From: Crocinitomicaceae bacterium
Lineage (GTDB): Bacteria > Bacteroidota > Bacteroidia > Flavobacteriales_D > Crocinitomicaceae
Direction of reading: 5' to 3'
Length of the DNA: 36,445 bases
Assembly: GCA_017983465.1 (NCBI GenBank)
Contig: JAGOBK010000010.1
Span: 1-36,445, forward strand
Under the pieces are notes generated by a model, which had not been told where the DNA came from, made no database searches, and was given only the letters and a program-made list of their open reading frames with translations. The position numbers were made by a program, and so were the translations under genes. Position 1 is the stretch's first letter, and the number at the start of each line of letters is the position of its first letter. Shown here one piece after another: positions 7,592-16,467 of the stretch.

Positions 7592-8824
7592 TTAATTTTT
7601 ACTAAAACGTTTAGATATACTTCCTGCTTTCGTTTTCATGTTTACAAGGTACATTCCGGGACTCAATCCGGCTATAGAAATTCGTACAGATGTTTCATTT
7701 GGAATCATCGAATAAAGAATAGCGCCATTTAATTGTGAAATATGAATCATTTCAATTTGACTATTTGCATCGATAAATAATTCCTCTTGAACCGGATTGG
7801 GATACATATTCATGGAAAAAATTTGGGATGTGACACCAGCAGAAGCAGGATTTGCGCGTGTTGGTTCAGCTTCGTAACAATCGCTTTGAATGCGGTACAT
7901 ATCAAAGTAATTACCATTGGCCGAAATAACGGGTTGAGAAACAACGGAACCGTCAATAAGTGATAATCCCACCAATTTAATTCCTGTACTATCCATGGTT
8001 TGGAAATAATACACCAAGTTAGCCGGATCAATAGCTCCGCCGGAGTTCATAATGTAGTTATCGAAATTCAAAAGCGTGGGAAGTTGGGTAACTACACCAG
8101 TTGATACATTGATTTTCCCAAGTGCTTTCACTCCGTTTTCCATGATGAGTCCATACATCGTAGTGTCAGCACAACTGTAAGCGAAATTATCAAACGTAAT
8201 TCCATTTCCCATTAACGTAATCAATGGTTCACTGTAAATCTGACCGTTATAAAGGTCAAGTCCGACGAACTTTCCTTCTGATTCGAAGTAATAAACCATT
8301 AAATATGGATCAATAGCACTCCCCGTCATTGTATAACTTTGCGCGATGGAGCTCGAAGAAATGATGGAAACATTTCCGGTCGTTAGGTCACAGGTAGCAA
8401 GACGCATGTCTCCTGTATAAGCTCCAGTTAATGGATCGTATTGTATTTGACTATAAAGACCGTACATGTTCGTATCAGCCGTGTTGAAGCGAAAATTATT
8501 AAAGTCTCCAGTTGTATTTGGGAGTGTTACGGTAACGTCGTTCAGCACCGAACCATTTTGCAAATCCACGGAAAGCCATGAATCCTCATCTTGGTAAGTA
8601 TAACTCATGTTATATGGATTTAATGCCGCACCCGTTGAATTAATGGTTGTACTTAGGGTATTCGCTGAACCAATTGGTGTAATAATCCCTGTTAATGGGT
8701 CAATACTCGCTAACTGCACACTGGTTGGATTCAGTATTCGGTACAAGCCGTACATGGTATTGTCAATTTGTGCGTTGACTTGGGTTTGAAGCAACACTAT
8801 GACGATTAAAAGAAACTTTTTCAT
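7592..8824 (-). CDS. Secreted beta-propeller-like protein with T9SS sorting domain
   Basis: I place the start at the ATG at 8824, giving MKKFLLIVIVLLQTQVNAQ, a clear signal peptide; the 11 residues in front are not needed. The mature part holds three imperfect repeats of about 95 residues, each opening with (N/D)T(N)MYGL(Y/I) and containing DP..(M/L)xYYF..(S/D)..xVGLxLxxGxV, resembling blades of a YncE-like or Kelch-like propeller. The last 75 residues start MYPNPVQEELFID and end ISKRFSKN, a type A T9SS C-terminal domain, so the protein should be exported across the outer membrane. The -7 box TAGATTTG (8830-8837) is five bases before the ATG. The ligand or function is unknown. Confidence 0.85.
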   Translation of the reverse strand: MKKFLLIVIVLLQTQVNAQIDNTMYGLYRILNPTSVQLASIDPLTGIITPIGSANTLSTTINSTGAALNPYNMSYTYQDEDSWLSVDLQNGSVLNDVTVTLPNTTGDFNNFRFNTADTNMYGLYSQIQYDPLTGAYTGDMRLATCDLTTGNVSIISSSSIAQSYTMTGSAIDPYLMVYYFESEGKFVGLDLYNGQIYSEPLITLMGNGITFDNFAYSCADTTMYGLIMENGVKALGKINVSTGVVTQLPTLLNFDNYIMNSGGAIDPANLVYYFQTMDSTGIKLVGLSLIDGSVVSQPVISANGNYFDMYRIQSDCYEAEPTRANPASAGVTSQIFSMNMYPNPVQEELFIDANSQIEMIHISQLNGAILYSMIPNETSVRISIAGLSPGMYLVNMKTKAGSISKRFSKN

Positions 8825-9105
8825 ATGGACAAATCTATTGTGTACTAATTTAAGCATTAAACAAATAGCGATTCAGGTTGTTCAAATTTGTAGAAATAAT
8901 GGCGTTTTAAGATGCGTCATTTCGTAATCTCACAAGCTGAATTTTTTCTCCTACCTGATTAAATCAGTGCTTGAAACTGAAACGTTATCAAACTGTAAAC
9001 ACAATATTACTATTCACAACACGCTATTGATAAGGAATGAACTTCATAAAGTTCTCTTAAAACTAAAGAAACATCGCATAAGCAATTTTGTATAAAATTA
9101 AAGTC
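8825..9105. other. Intergenic region between divergent genes
   Basis: About 280 bp without a convincing gene. It holds the TAGATTTG box for the left-hand gene (8830-8837) and a weaker CAATTTTG (9083-9090) 15 bp before the metallophosphoesterase ATG. A small imperfect inverted repeat, gaact/agttc, lies near 9047-9064. Nothing else is recognised. Confidence 0.5.
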
Positions 9106-9957
9106 ATGCAACAAAAACGGGATGTAGAATTAGTGGTGATTTCAGATGTTCATTTAGGAACATACGGTGCACGTGCAAGTGAATTGGTAAGTTACCTGCG
9201 TTCAATTCAACCAAGGACCTTAGTTCTGAACGGGGACATCATCGATATCTGGCAATTTAGTAAACATTATTTTCCAGCTGATCACATGCAAGTCCTTAAA
9301 GAGATCACCTCTTTGTTATCAAAAGGAACTAAAGTGTATTACATTACGGGAAATCACGACGAAATGCTCCGTAAGTTCAAAGGATTCAGCATGGGGAATT
9401 TTGAAATTCAAAATAAACTGATTCTTCCCTTAACAACCGGAACAGCCTGGATCTTCCACGGAGATGTGTTCGATACCACCATGAAGCATTCCAAGTGGAT
9501 TGCCAAATTAGGAGGGAAAGGCTACGACTTGCTCATTGTCCTTAATACGATTGTCAATTGGTTTAGCGAAAAACTTGGACGTGGACGCGTTTCCCTATCC
9601 AAAAAGGTAAAGGACAGCGTAAAAGGCGTGATCAAGTTTGTCAATAATTTCGAGGAAACTGCCGCGGAAATCGCGATTAACAATGGCTATCAGTTTGTGG
9701 TATGTGGCCATATTCATCATCCACAAATAAAAAAAATGACAAATGCTGACGGAGAGTCTGTCATGTATTTAAATTCGGGTGATTGGGTGGAAAACTCCAC
9801 AGCCTTAGAATATGACAAAGAAAAATGGACACTCTACAAGCATGTGCCTAAATCTGGTGATTTCGTGAAGGAAGAGGCTGTATCTTTTAAAAATGCACTG
9901 AGTTATGATCAGTTGCTTCAAGAAGTTGTCTCAGGATTAAATTTCGATGCGCAATGA
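9106..9957 (+). CDS. Metallophosphoesterase, LpxH-like (UDP-2,3-diacylglucosamine diphosphatase family)
   Basis: I use the ATG at 9106 (MQQKRDVELVVISDVHLG); a TTG at 9088 would add six residues and overlaps the likely -7 box. The calcineurin-like motifs are in order: DVHLG at 14-18, GDIID at 43-47, GNHDE at 82-86, FHGDVFD near residue 120 and CGHIHHP near 205, giving the usual two-metal site. At 283 residues it is longer than E. coli LpxH (240) and closer to the Bacteroidota group annotated as UDP-2,3-diacylglucosamine diphosphatase family; whether it acts in lipid A synthesis or on another phospho-lipid is open. Its last bases (ATGA) overlap the next start, so it is translationally coupled to a glycosyltransferase. 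Confidence 0.85.
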   Translation: MQQKRDVELVVISDVHLGTYGARASELVSYLRSIQPRTLVLNGDIIDIWQFSKHYFPADHMQVLKEITSLLSKGTKVYYITGNHDEMLRKFKGFSMGNFEIQNKLILPLTTGTAWIFHGDVFDTTMKHSKWIAKLGGKGYDLLIVLNTIVNWFSEKLGRGRVSLSKKVKDSVKGVIKFVNNFEETAAEIAINNGYQFVVCGHIHHPQIKKMTNADGESVMYLNSGDWVENSTALEYDKEKWTLYKHVPKSGDFVKEEAVSFKNALSYDQLLQEVVSGLNFDAQ

Positions 9958-11021
9958 AAGTCTTGTACGCCATTCAAGGAACCGGAAACGGACATTTGAG
10001 TAGGGCACAGGAGATTGTCCCCATGTTCAATAAATATGTTGATACAACCGTTTTGGTGAGTGGTAATCAATCGCAAATTCAGTCTAATTTCGATGTGAAT
10101 TATCAAAAAACCGGACTTACTTTTCTCAGCGGAAAAACGGGTAAAATAGACTTACTGCGAACAGTATTTAAATCGCATCCTATTGATTTTTTTAACGAAA
10201 TACGCACCTTTCCAATCAAGCAATTTGACTTAGTGATTACCGATTTCGAACCCGTTTCTGCTTGGTCGGCGCTCATGCACGGTATTCCGTGTATCGAAAT
10301 GAGTCATCAAGCAGCGGTCATTCATCCCAATGCGCCTAAATCGGATTCACGGAATAGAATCGGTGAATACATTCTAAATCATTACTGTCCAACGAAGGAA
10401 AAAATTGGATTCCATTTTGATCAATATGGCGAAAACATCCATACGCCTGTGATTCGGAAAAACATCCGTTCGATTGATGCCAAAAACCACGGACACTATA
10501 CCGTTTACCTTCCCGCGTATCACGATGAAGTATTGCTTCATTTCTTAAAGCAATTCCCAGTCAAATGGGAGGTATTTTCGAAATTCACGAAAGAAAAAAC
10601 GAGTCATGGAAATGTTGATTTTCATCCGATTGACAACGAAACTTTTACGCATAGTTTCGCGAATTGCGAAGGCGTATTGTGTGGGGCTGGATTCGAACTT
10701 CCTGCCGAAGCCATGTACTTGCAAAAGAAGTTACTGGTCATTCCGATGAAAGGACAATACGAGCAACACTGCAATGCGGTGGCAGCGAACAAAATGGGAG
10801 CAACGATGATCGAGGGATTGAATTTATTGCATCACCGAACAATCAATCTTTGGTTGAGTCAAGGAGAAAGTATTCAGGTGAATTACGAAGATCAAACCGA
10901 GCACATTGTACAACAGGCACTTGAAGATTTTGAACGTAAAAACCGACTAATTAACTCCCCACGTCTCACAGATGAGAAAACAGTTTTTGAAAAATTAGCG
11001 GTTCTGAAGTATTTGTTTTGA
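9954..11021 (+). CDS. Glycosyltransferase family protein (GT28/MurG-like fold)
   Basis: A 355-residue protein starting four bases inside the preceding gene. The N-terminal loop QGTGNGHLSRAQEIVP (residues 8-23) is the glycine-rich GT-B acceptor-side motif of the MJ1255/MurG-like group, and the C-terminal part has CGAGFELPAEAMYLQKKLLV followed by GQYEQHCNAVAANKMGA, the typical nucleotide-sugar binding segment of GT-B enzymes. No signal peptide or membrane span is visible, so it should work at the cytoplasmic face of the inner membrane. Coupling to the metallophosphoesterase suggests both act on one glycolipid or lipid phosphate; substrate is not predictable from sequence. Confidence 0.85.
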   Translation: MKVLYAIQGTGNGHLSRAQEIVPMFNKYVDTTVLVSGNQSQIQSNFDVNYQKTGLTFLSGKTGKIDLLRTVFKSHPIDFFNEIRTFPIKQFDLVITDFEPVSAWSALMHGIPCIEMSHQAAVIHPNAPKSDSRNRIGEYILNHYCPTKEKIGFHFDQYGENIHTPVIRKNIRSIDAKNHGHYTVYLPAYHDEVLLHFLKQFPVKWEVFSKFTKEKTSHGNVDFHPIDNETFTHSFANCEGVLCGAGFELPAEAMYLQKKLLVIPMKGQYEQHCNAVAANKMGATMIEGLNLLHHRTINLWLSQGESIQVNYEDQTEHIVQQALEDFERKNRLINSPRLTDEKTVFEKLAVLKYLF

Positions 11022-11023
11022 AG

Positions 11024-11107
11024 ACAGTGCTCAGTGAACAGTGCTCAGTGAACAGTGCTCGGTGAACAGTAATCAGTGAACAGTTCTCAGTGAACAGTTC
11101 TCAGTGT
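11024..11107 (+). repeat. Six tandem copies of a 14-bp unit
   Basis: The unit is acagtgctcagtga. Copies 1 and 2 are identical; copies 3-6 differ at one to three positions (the variable central bases are gct, gct, gct with c-to-g nearby, aat, tct, tct). The array starts three bases after the glycosyltransferase stop and ends 18 bp before the end of ppk1, in the space between convergent genes. The unit length is not a multiple of three and there are no spacers, so it is neither coding nor CRISPR. Confidence 0.95.
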
Positions 11108-11125
11108 AATGAAGGTAACCCGGGA

Positions 11126-13150
11126 TTATTCCTGAATATAACTTAGATACAACTCCCGTTGTGCATGGAATGGTGGCAAGTTACGTTCGTTGTAGCGATT
11201 TTTCAGATCCGCACTGATGTTACGCGCTTTCACACTTCCGCGCCATTGGAAATCAAAAATACGGTCAAGTTCCGCTTTAATCGCAGCATCTTTGACGGTC
11301 ATTCCGACTTCAATTCGTTGATCTAGGTTACGTTCCATCCAATCTGCACTGGTGATGATATGTACAGGATCTCCGTTGTTTTCAAAGATGAAAAAGCGTG
11401 CATGCTCCAAGTATCGATCGACCAAACTGATGGCTGTAATGTTTTCGCTTAGTCCTTTTACGCCAGGTTTTAAGCAGCAAATACCACGAACAATCAACTC
11501 AATTTTCACACCAGCTTTTCCAGCAGCGTAAAGTTTGTCGATCATTTTAATATCGGTAAGGTTGTTGATTTTAATCTTAATGTTCGCCGATTTCTTGGCT
11601 TTCGCATGAGCGATTTCCTTATCGATAAGGGCAAACAACTTTCTACGCGTATTGAATGGCGAGACCAAAAGATTTCTAAAAATATTACGTTCCAGGTTGT
11701 TTTCCAGAAGTTTGAAAATTTTGCTCACTTCAAGTGAAAGTTCACGTTCTGAACTAAGAACGGCTAAATCCGAATAGATTGTTGCTGTTTTCTCATTGAA
11801 GTTTCCTGTCCCGACGTAGGTGATGAATTGATCTTTCCCGTCCTTGACTCTTCTAATCTGCAACAATTTGGAATGGACTTTCAAGTTTGGAACTCCGTAG
11901 ATGACGTTCGCTCCAAATTCCTTCAATCGATTACTCCACCAAAGGTTATTTTCTTCATCGAAACGCGCTTGAAGTTCGAAAATGACCGTTACTTGTTTTC
12001 CATTAAACACGGACGCAAGTAGTGCGTTCATGACTTCGGAATTTTTCGCAACACGGTAAATGTTGATTTTGATGTCCTTCACTCTTGGATCTAATGCCGC
12101 TTCACGCAGTAAGTCAACCACGTGATCAAATCTTTGATAGGGGAAATGTAGAAGAACATCCTTTTCTAAAACGACATCGATGTGACTTTTTCCCTTCGAA
12201 AATGCTGGATGTGCTTGAGGCGGTTGTGCTTGGAAACGGTATTTTGCCATTCCGAAATCTGGGAAGGACATGAAGTCTTTAAAGTTGTGATAGCGTCCAC
12301 CAGGAATGGTGTTGTTTCCCAAAGTTAAGTCCAGTGATTTCAATAAGAAATTCAATAAATCCTTTGGCATTGTGGAGTCATAGACAAAGCGAACTGGATC
12401 ACCTTTGCGACGCTGTTTCAAGCTTTTTTCAATTTTCTCGAAGAACGAAAGTGACAAATCATCGTCCAAATCTAATTCAGCATCACGGGTAAATTTAAAC
12501 GTGTAAGCCGATATTTCGACAGGCTCGAAAATCGAGAAAATCTCTTTTAATTGCAAGCGAATGATGTCGTCAATCAAGATGTAATCGATGCGATTTTCAC
12601 CTTTTAATTGAAAGAAACGTGAATATTCACCTGGGATTTGAATCAAGGCGAAGCGTGTTTTTTCTTTTTTCTCAACGATTTTTACGGCAAGGTAAATCGC
12701 ATAGTCACGCAATTTCGGCAGTGGATTTTTTTTGTCTAGAATGATAGGAAAAACAACATGTTTGAGGTGTTCGTTGTAGTAATTCTTCAATATCAACAGT
12801 TGGTCTTTGTTGACTTCTTGTTCGTTGATCATGAAGATTTGATCTTTCTCAAACTCAGCTTGAATCAATGAAAATGCATTCTCAAATTTGAGCTGCTGCT
12901 TCATCACCACTTTGCGAATTTCCTTGTAGAGTTCTTCCGCATCTCCGTTGAATCCCTCTACTTTTTGTTTTTTCAGAACAGAAAGTCGTTTTAAGTTGGC
13001 AACGCGTACACGGAAAAATTCATCCATGTTATTAGAATAAATTCCTAAAAATCGCATGCGTTCTGTAAGTGGAACCGTTGGGTCCATGGACTCTTGTAAT
13101 ACACGTTCATTAAACGATAACCAGCTTAATTCTCTATTGATAATATTCAT
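11126..13150 (-). CDS. ppk1: Polyphosphate kinase 1
   Basis: The start is the ATG at 13150 (MNIINRELSWLSFNERVLQE), the canonical PPK1 N-terminus; an upstream in-frame ATG would add nine poor residues. The 674-residue enzyme transfers the gamma-phosphate of ATP to polyphosphate at the inner membrane. It contains the N and head domains, then the phospholipase-D-like catalytic domains with NLKVHSKLLQIRR, whose His is the expected phospho-histidine, and YLEHARFFIFENN carrying the second conserved His. FITYVGTGNFNE is another family signature. Length is normal. A CATTTTTG box (13155-13162) four bases before the start is one base from consensus. A Ppx/GppA-type hydrolase is encoded nearby on the same strand. 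Confidence 0.96.
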   Translation of the reverse strand: MNIINRELSWLSFNERVLQESMDPTVPLTERMRFLGIYSNNMDEFFRVRVANLKRLSVLKKQKVEGFNGDAEELYKEIRKVVMKQQLKFENAFSLIQAEFEKDQIFMINEQEVNKDQLLILKNYYNEHLKHVVFPIILDKKNPLPKLRDYAIYLAVKIVEKKEKTRFALIQIPGEYSRFFQLKGENRIDYILIDDIIRLQLKEIFSIFEPVEISAYTFKFTRDAELDLDDDLSLSFFEKIEKSLKQRRKGDPVRFVYDSTMPKDLLNFLLKSLDLTLGNNTIPGGRYHNFKDFMSFPDFGMAKYRFQAQPPQAHPAFSKGKSHIDVVLEKDVLLHFPYQRFDHVVDLLREAALDPRVKDIKINIYRVAKNSEVMNALLASVFNGKQVTVIFELQARFDEENNLWWSNRLKEFGANVIYGVPNLKVHSKLLQIRRVKDGKDQFITYVGTGNFNEKTATIYSDLAVLSSERELSLEVSKIFKLLENNLERNIFRNLLVSPFNTRRKLFALIDKEIAHAKAKKSANIKIKINNLTDIKMIDKLYAAGKAGVKIELIVRGICCLKPGVKGLSENITAISLVDRYLEHARFFIFENNGDPVHIITSADWMERNLDQRIEVGMTVKDAAIKAELDRIFDFQWRGSVKARNISADLKNRYNERNLPPFHAQRELYLSYIQE

Positions 13151-13483
13151 GTAACAAAAATGCACAAAAGCCATCAATTTTCCGTGGCTTTATCGATTAA
13201 GAATTTGTGAAGTTTTGGGTTGGCTTGGATAATTACTTATTTATCAACGAACTAAATGGAGGTGTCCAGTAATAACCTCGCTTTTGCTTTGATTTAAAAA
13301 ACGATAGGATAGTTGATACGAATAAACGCCATCTGCGCATACGTATTATTCAAAAGTGGAGAGATAGAATAAACGTAAGCGCAGTAAGTAACAGGTTTTT
13401 CATTTTCATGACAAAAAACAGTTTCATTTTCTAAGATTGCTGAACAATCAGCGCTTATTTTTGTTTCAATAAAAAAGCATTTT
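13151..13483. other. Intergenic region with a decayed-looking open stretch
   Basis: About 330 bp between divergent ppk1 and the beta-helix gene. It contains the probable -7 box of the latter (TATTTTTG at 13456-13463) with a gattg/caatc mini-hairpin just upstream. On the minus strand a frame is open to a stop at 13294 and ends MAFIRINYPIVF, which resembles the terminal strand of an outer-membrane barrel, but it lacks a credible start in this region. It may be a remnant or chance. Confidence 0.4.
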
Positions 13484-14884
13484 ATGTCAAAAAATATCTT
13501 CCTATTCGTTCTGTTAACGATGAATACATTTCTCTCCAACGCACAAACAAATGTATCAGGTGGAATCTACCAGAATGCTACATGGAGTTTAGCGGGAAGT
13601 CCATACATTGTCAATGGATCCGTGGTTGTTTTTCCAGGAAAAACACTGAACATTGAACCTGGAGTTGAAATTCGCATCAACAACCTAACGAGTAGTAACA
13701 TCTATATTGAAACGAGAGGAACCATCAATTGCGTTGGAACAGATGCACTTCCGATTAAAATTCATGCGATGTACGATACCATGAACAATGTTGCTTGGCA
13801 AGGATTCGTTTGCACAAGTTCTCAAGGAGGAGTGCTGAATGCCGATCGTTTCCAAATCGCCAATGCGTATTTCCCTTTTTCTTACGAGACTGGATTGTCG
13901 AATTACAATTACACAAACTGTATCTTCAAACGATGTTTCCAAGCGGTAACCGTAGCTGAATCAGTGAATTTATCCAATTGTCAGTTTATCGACAACGAAG
14001 TTGGGGTATACGGCTGGGCTAACTTTACAATTAATGATTGTTTGTTCAAAGAAAATACGACTTCCATCTACGCGTATGCATCGGTATTGACAATGACTAA
14101 CTCTGATTTCATTGATAACCAAATTGGACTTAGTTTCGTGTCAAACATATTTGACTCCATGTATATTGCAGATTGTCAATTTTTAAATAATGGTTTGGCG
14201 CTTAATTATCCGAATAAAGGAAAAGTGGAAAACTGTTTATTTACTGATAATACGACTGCTATTCAATCCGCATATAAATGCGAAATCGCGAACAATGAAT
14301 TCTCATACAACGAACTAGCCATTCAAGCTTCCGTAAATGCAGACATCCATAACAATCAAATCAATAATAACATGGGAGCTGTAAGTATCGAATATGTAAC
14401 CAATGTACAGGACAGTCCTACGATTTACAACAATGAAATTTGTGGGAACATCAATTTTGCAGTGAACAATAACACGAATATGAATTACTCGTTGTTAAGC
14501 AATTGTTTTTGTGATTTGGATTCTGCTGGAATCGAAGCAATGATCATTGATGGTTATGACGATATCATCAAAGGTTTGATCAATTACCAGATTTACGATT
14601 CTAGTTGCACCGTGTTATTAGGAACGGTTTTGAAATATGGTCCGGGAGCAGGAATCAACGAATTGACATTTGATGTACAATTTGAAAACCCAGTAAACAC
14701 TCAATTATCATTACTTGGTGATACGGAATTCACCTCCATACAAGTAACAGATTTAAGCGGAAAATCAATCATTTTCAAAAGTTCAGGAGCCAATCACTTT
14801 GATGTCTCAACCCTTCCAGCTGGATTCTATGTCTTGACTGCTGTGAATGACCAACTGGTACGGAGAAGTTTTGTGAAGATGTAA
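13484..14884 (+). CDS. Secreted right-handed beta-helix protein with T9SS sorting domain
   Basis: A 466-residue protein with signal peptide MSKNIFLFVLLTMNTFLSNAQ. Early residues read VFPGKTLNIEPGVEIRI, the usual entry to a parallel beta-helix. From about 130 to 310 short coils recur with the pattern I.(N/D)C.F..N..A(I/L) (for example LSNCQFIDNEVGVYGW, INDCLFKENTTSIYAY, ADCQFLNNGLALNY, VENCLFTDNTTAIQS), typical of NosD/pectate-lyase-like helices. The last 80 residues (about 390-466, ENPVNTQLSLLG to LVRRSFVKM) form a T9SS type A sorting domain. No catalytic residues of polysaccharide lyases can be assigned, so it may be adhesive or structural. It sits alone, divergent from ppk1. Confidence 0.85.
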   Translation: MSKNIFLFVLLTMNTFLSNAQTNVSGGIYQNATWSLAGSPYIVNGSVVVFPGKTLNIEPGVEIRINNLTSSNIYIETRGTINCVGTDALPIKIHAMYDTMNNVAWQGFVCTSSQGGVLNADRFQIANAYFPFSYETGLSNYNYTNCIFKRCFQAVTVAESVNLSNCQFIDNEVGVYGWANFTINDCLFKENTTSIYAYASVLTMTNSDFIDNQIGLSFVSNIFDSMYIADCQFLNNGLALNYPNKGKVENCLFTDNTTAIQSAYKCEIANNEFSYNELAIQASVNADIHNNQINNNMGAVSIEYVTNVQDSPTIYNNEICGNINFAVNNNTNMNYSLLSNCFCDLDSAGIEAMIIDGYDDIIKGLINYQIYDSSCTVLLGTVLKYGPGAGINELTFDVQFENPVNTQLSLLGDTEFTSIQVTDLSGKSIIFKSSGANHFDVSTLPAGFYVLTAVNDQLVRRSFVKM

Positions 14885-14926
14885 TACGCTCTGCTCTCTC
14901 AATCTCGATCTGAATCCTCACGCTCA

Positions 14927-15514
14927 TCACCATCCCAAATGGTAATATTCAAAGAACAGGGAATTTTCAGGCTCGTCGTAGAAGGTTCTTATTTCGTAAC
15001 CGCTATTCAGAATGTCGCTGGCCGATCCAAGTCCTTGATTGGTGTGTACAGAACTTCGACAAAGCGTAAAGATGCGTTTTCCTTTGAAGAACACCACGGC
15101 GTTACCCTTCTGTACAAAGTGATCGATCTGTTCTTTTAAAAACCGCGAGTTCCCGATGTTTTGTCGGATGTCTTCACGTCCTTCATAGATAATGAGGGAT
15201 TGCAAGTCAAAGCCATTTTTAGCTTGTTCAAGTTGAGTGGCAGCAATGCCGTATCGTTTTTCTGTAGCCTTGTAATAATTCACCAAGTTCGAATCTTGAT
15301 CTCCATAATAGGCAATGGCATTAATCAAGCTTTCTTGACTTTTCCTTAACATCGCAGAAATGGTGTCCAAGGGGACAAATACAGTATAATCACCAACGGT
15401 CCATTTTCCCATGCGCGTATCAGGCATGTTAGTAGATAACTTAATTTCCCATAGATCTTGGGAAAAGGAAGTGAGGTTTATTGCGAGGAAGAAAAAGAGG
15501 AATAAAAACTTCAT
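14927..15514 (-). CDS. Secreted protein of unknown function (195 aa)
   Basis: The first 18 residues (MKFLFLFFFLAINLTSFS) are a clear signal peptide followed by QDLWEIKL. The mature protein is mixed alpha/beta with an amphipathic helical stretch (SQESLINAIAYYGDQDSN, then ATEKRYGIAATQLEQAKNGF) and a C-terminal segment ending FFEYYHLGW. One Cys (in FTLCRSS). I do not recognise a family. It is convergent with the beta-helix gene, 42 bp of CT-rich sequence between them. No box of the TAnnTTTG type is obvious before its start. Likely periplasmic or surface-exposed. Confidence 0.7.
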   Translation of the reverse strand: MKFLFLFFFLAINLTSFSQDLWEIKLSTNMPDTRMGKWTVGDYTVFVPLDTISAMLRKSQESLINAIAYYGDQDSNLVNYYKATEKRYGIAATQLEQAKNGFDLQSLIIYEGREDIRQNIGNSRFLKEQIDHFVQKGNAVVFFKGKRIFTLCRSSVHTNQGLGSASDILNSGYEIRTFYDEPENSLFFEYYHLGW

Positions 15515-15563
15515 TCAATGAAAGTACAAAAATTCAAGAGGATGTTTAAAAGTAAACTTCTGA

Positions 15564-15962
15564 CTATTTTTTAAACCTTTTTGGAGACAGATTCCAAATC
15601 AACTGAAAAATAGCGGCCCCAATAATGGTCCAGATGATGTCATTCCAATCAAAATGTAATTTCTTTGAAGACGTTTGAATGAATTCCCAAGCAATTAGTC
15701 CAGTTACGGAGATGAGGTTTGCCGTGATATAGCTTTTCTCATTTAACCATTTTTTCGAAGTCTTTAATTGCATCAGAAACACGACCAACAAAGCGGGTAT
15801 TCCAATTGCAGGAAAGAAATTAGGCGCAATTCCCAAGAAATAACTGAATAGCGCACTATCCCCAGAATAATTGGGTCTAACATAGTAAGAAACTCCCTGA
15901 AAGCAGAGGAAACAAATGGCAAAAATGCTGAACCAGTAGTAGGTTGTTTTTGAGTTGTTCAT
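15564..15962 (-). CDS. Small integral membrane protein, unknown function (132 aa)
   Basis: A 132-residue protein with four predicted membrane helices: about 8-26, 44-64, 81-97 and 107-124, with short charged loops (KTSKKWLNEKSY) and a basic end (SPKRFKK) placing both termini in the cytoplasm. No recognised domain. It lies 49 bp upstream of the start of the secreted 195-aa protein on the same strand, so the two may be cotranscribed. No distinctive motif suggests a role. Confidence 0.7.
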   Translation of the reverse strand: MNNSKTTYYWFSIFAICFLCFQGVSYYVRPNYSGDSALFSYFLGIAPNFFPAIGIPALLVVFLMQLKTSKKWLNEKSYITANLISVTGLIAWEFIQTSSKKLHFDWNDIIWTIIGAAIFQLIWNLSPKRFKK

Positions 15963-16119
15963 TTAATAATATTTAATTTACCCTGTTCAATATATTTAGG
16001 TCAATAGAATAATCGTACTTCAGTAAGTTAAAATTAAATAAAATTCCATGGTTAGATGAAATTGCCATTCTATGCTGACAAGACATTTGAGAATTTATTA
16101 ATTTTAGCAAAACACAGAA

Positions 16120-16455
16120 ATGAACTACCACAACAAGATATTTAGACCAATCTCGAACACAGTAAATGGGGAAACGTCTGAGCTAACGGTTTTTCATTAC
16201 AAGCAAACGGGTAATATTCTGACAGCTGAATATGCCGGCGGGCAAATTCAAAAGGGTCATTTAATTGGTTTGGTAGATGAGTTTGGAGGCATTGACATGC
16301 GTTACCATCAAGTAAATGACAAAGGTGAATTAATGACCGGGACTTGTCAATCTACACCTGAGTTATTACCTAACGGAAAGATTCGACTTCACGAACGATG
16401 GGAGTGGACATCCGGAGATAAATCTAAAGGAACATCAATCATTGAGGAACAATAA
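16120..16455 (+). CDS. Small beta-rich protein often labelled n-acetylglutamate synthase
   Basis: A 111-residue protein with alternating strands: TSELTVFHYKQTGNILTAEY, GGQIQKGHLIGLVDEFGGID, MRYHQVNDKGELMTGTC and KIRLHERWEWTSGDKSKGTS. Close homologues in Bacteroidota databases carry the name n-acetylglutamate synthase, but nothing here resembles a GNAT or amino-acid kinase domain; the repeated strand pattern looks more like a small lipocalin/avidin-type barrel. No signal peptide. It lies 12 bp ahead of the OsmC-family gene and is probably cotranscribed with it. A TAATTTTA sequence 20 bp upstream resembles a -7 box. Function unknown. Confidence 0.75.
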   Translation: MNYHNKIFRPISNTVNGETSELTVFHYKQTGNILTAEYAGGQIQKGHLIGLVDEFGGIDMRYHQVNDKGELMTGTCQSTPELLPNGKIRLHERWEWTSGDKSKGTSIIEEQ

Positions 16456-16467
16456 TTCTTTCATAAA

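Noticed and set aside
11024..11107. Possible CRISPR array
   Set aside because: The 14-bp units are contiguous with no spacers, and no cas gene is nearby.
13294..13539. 81-residue minus-strand ORF ending MAFIRINYPIVF
   Set aside because: Its start lies within the beta-helix gene and there is no signal peptide. The C-terminal barrel-like ending is suggestive of a remnant only.
14885..14926. CT-rich stretch similar to the repeat near 6.3 kb
   Set aside because: Too short and degenerate to call a copy of that repeat; could be chance.
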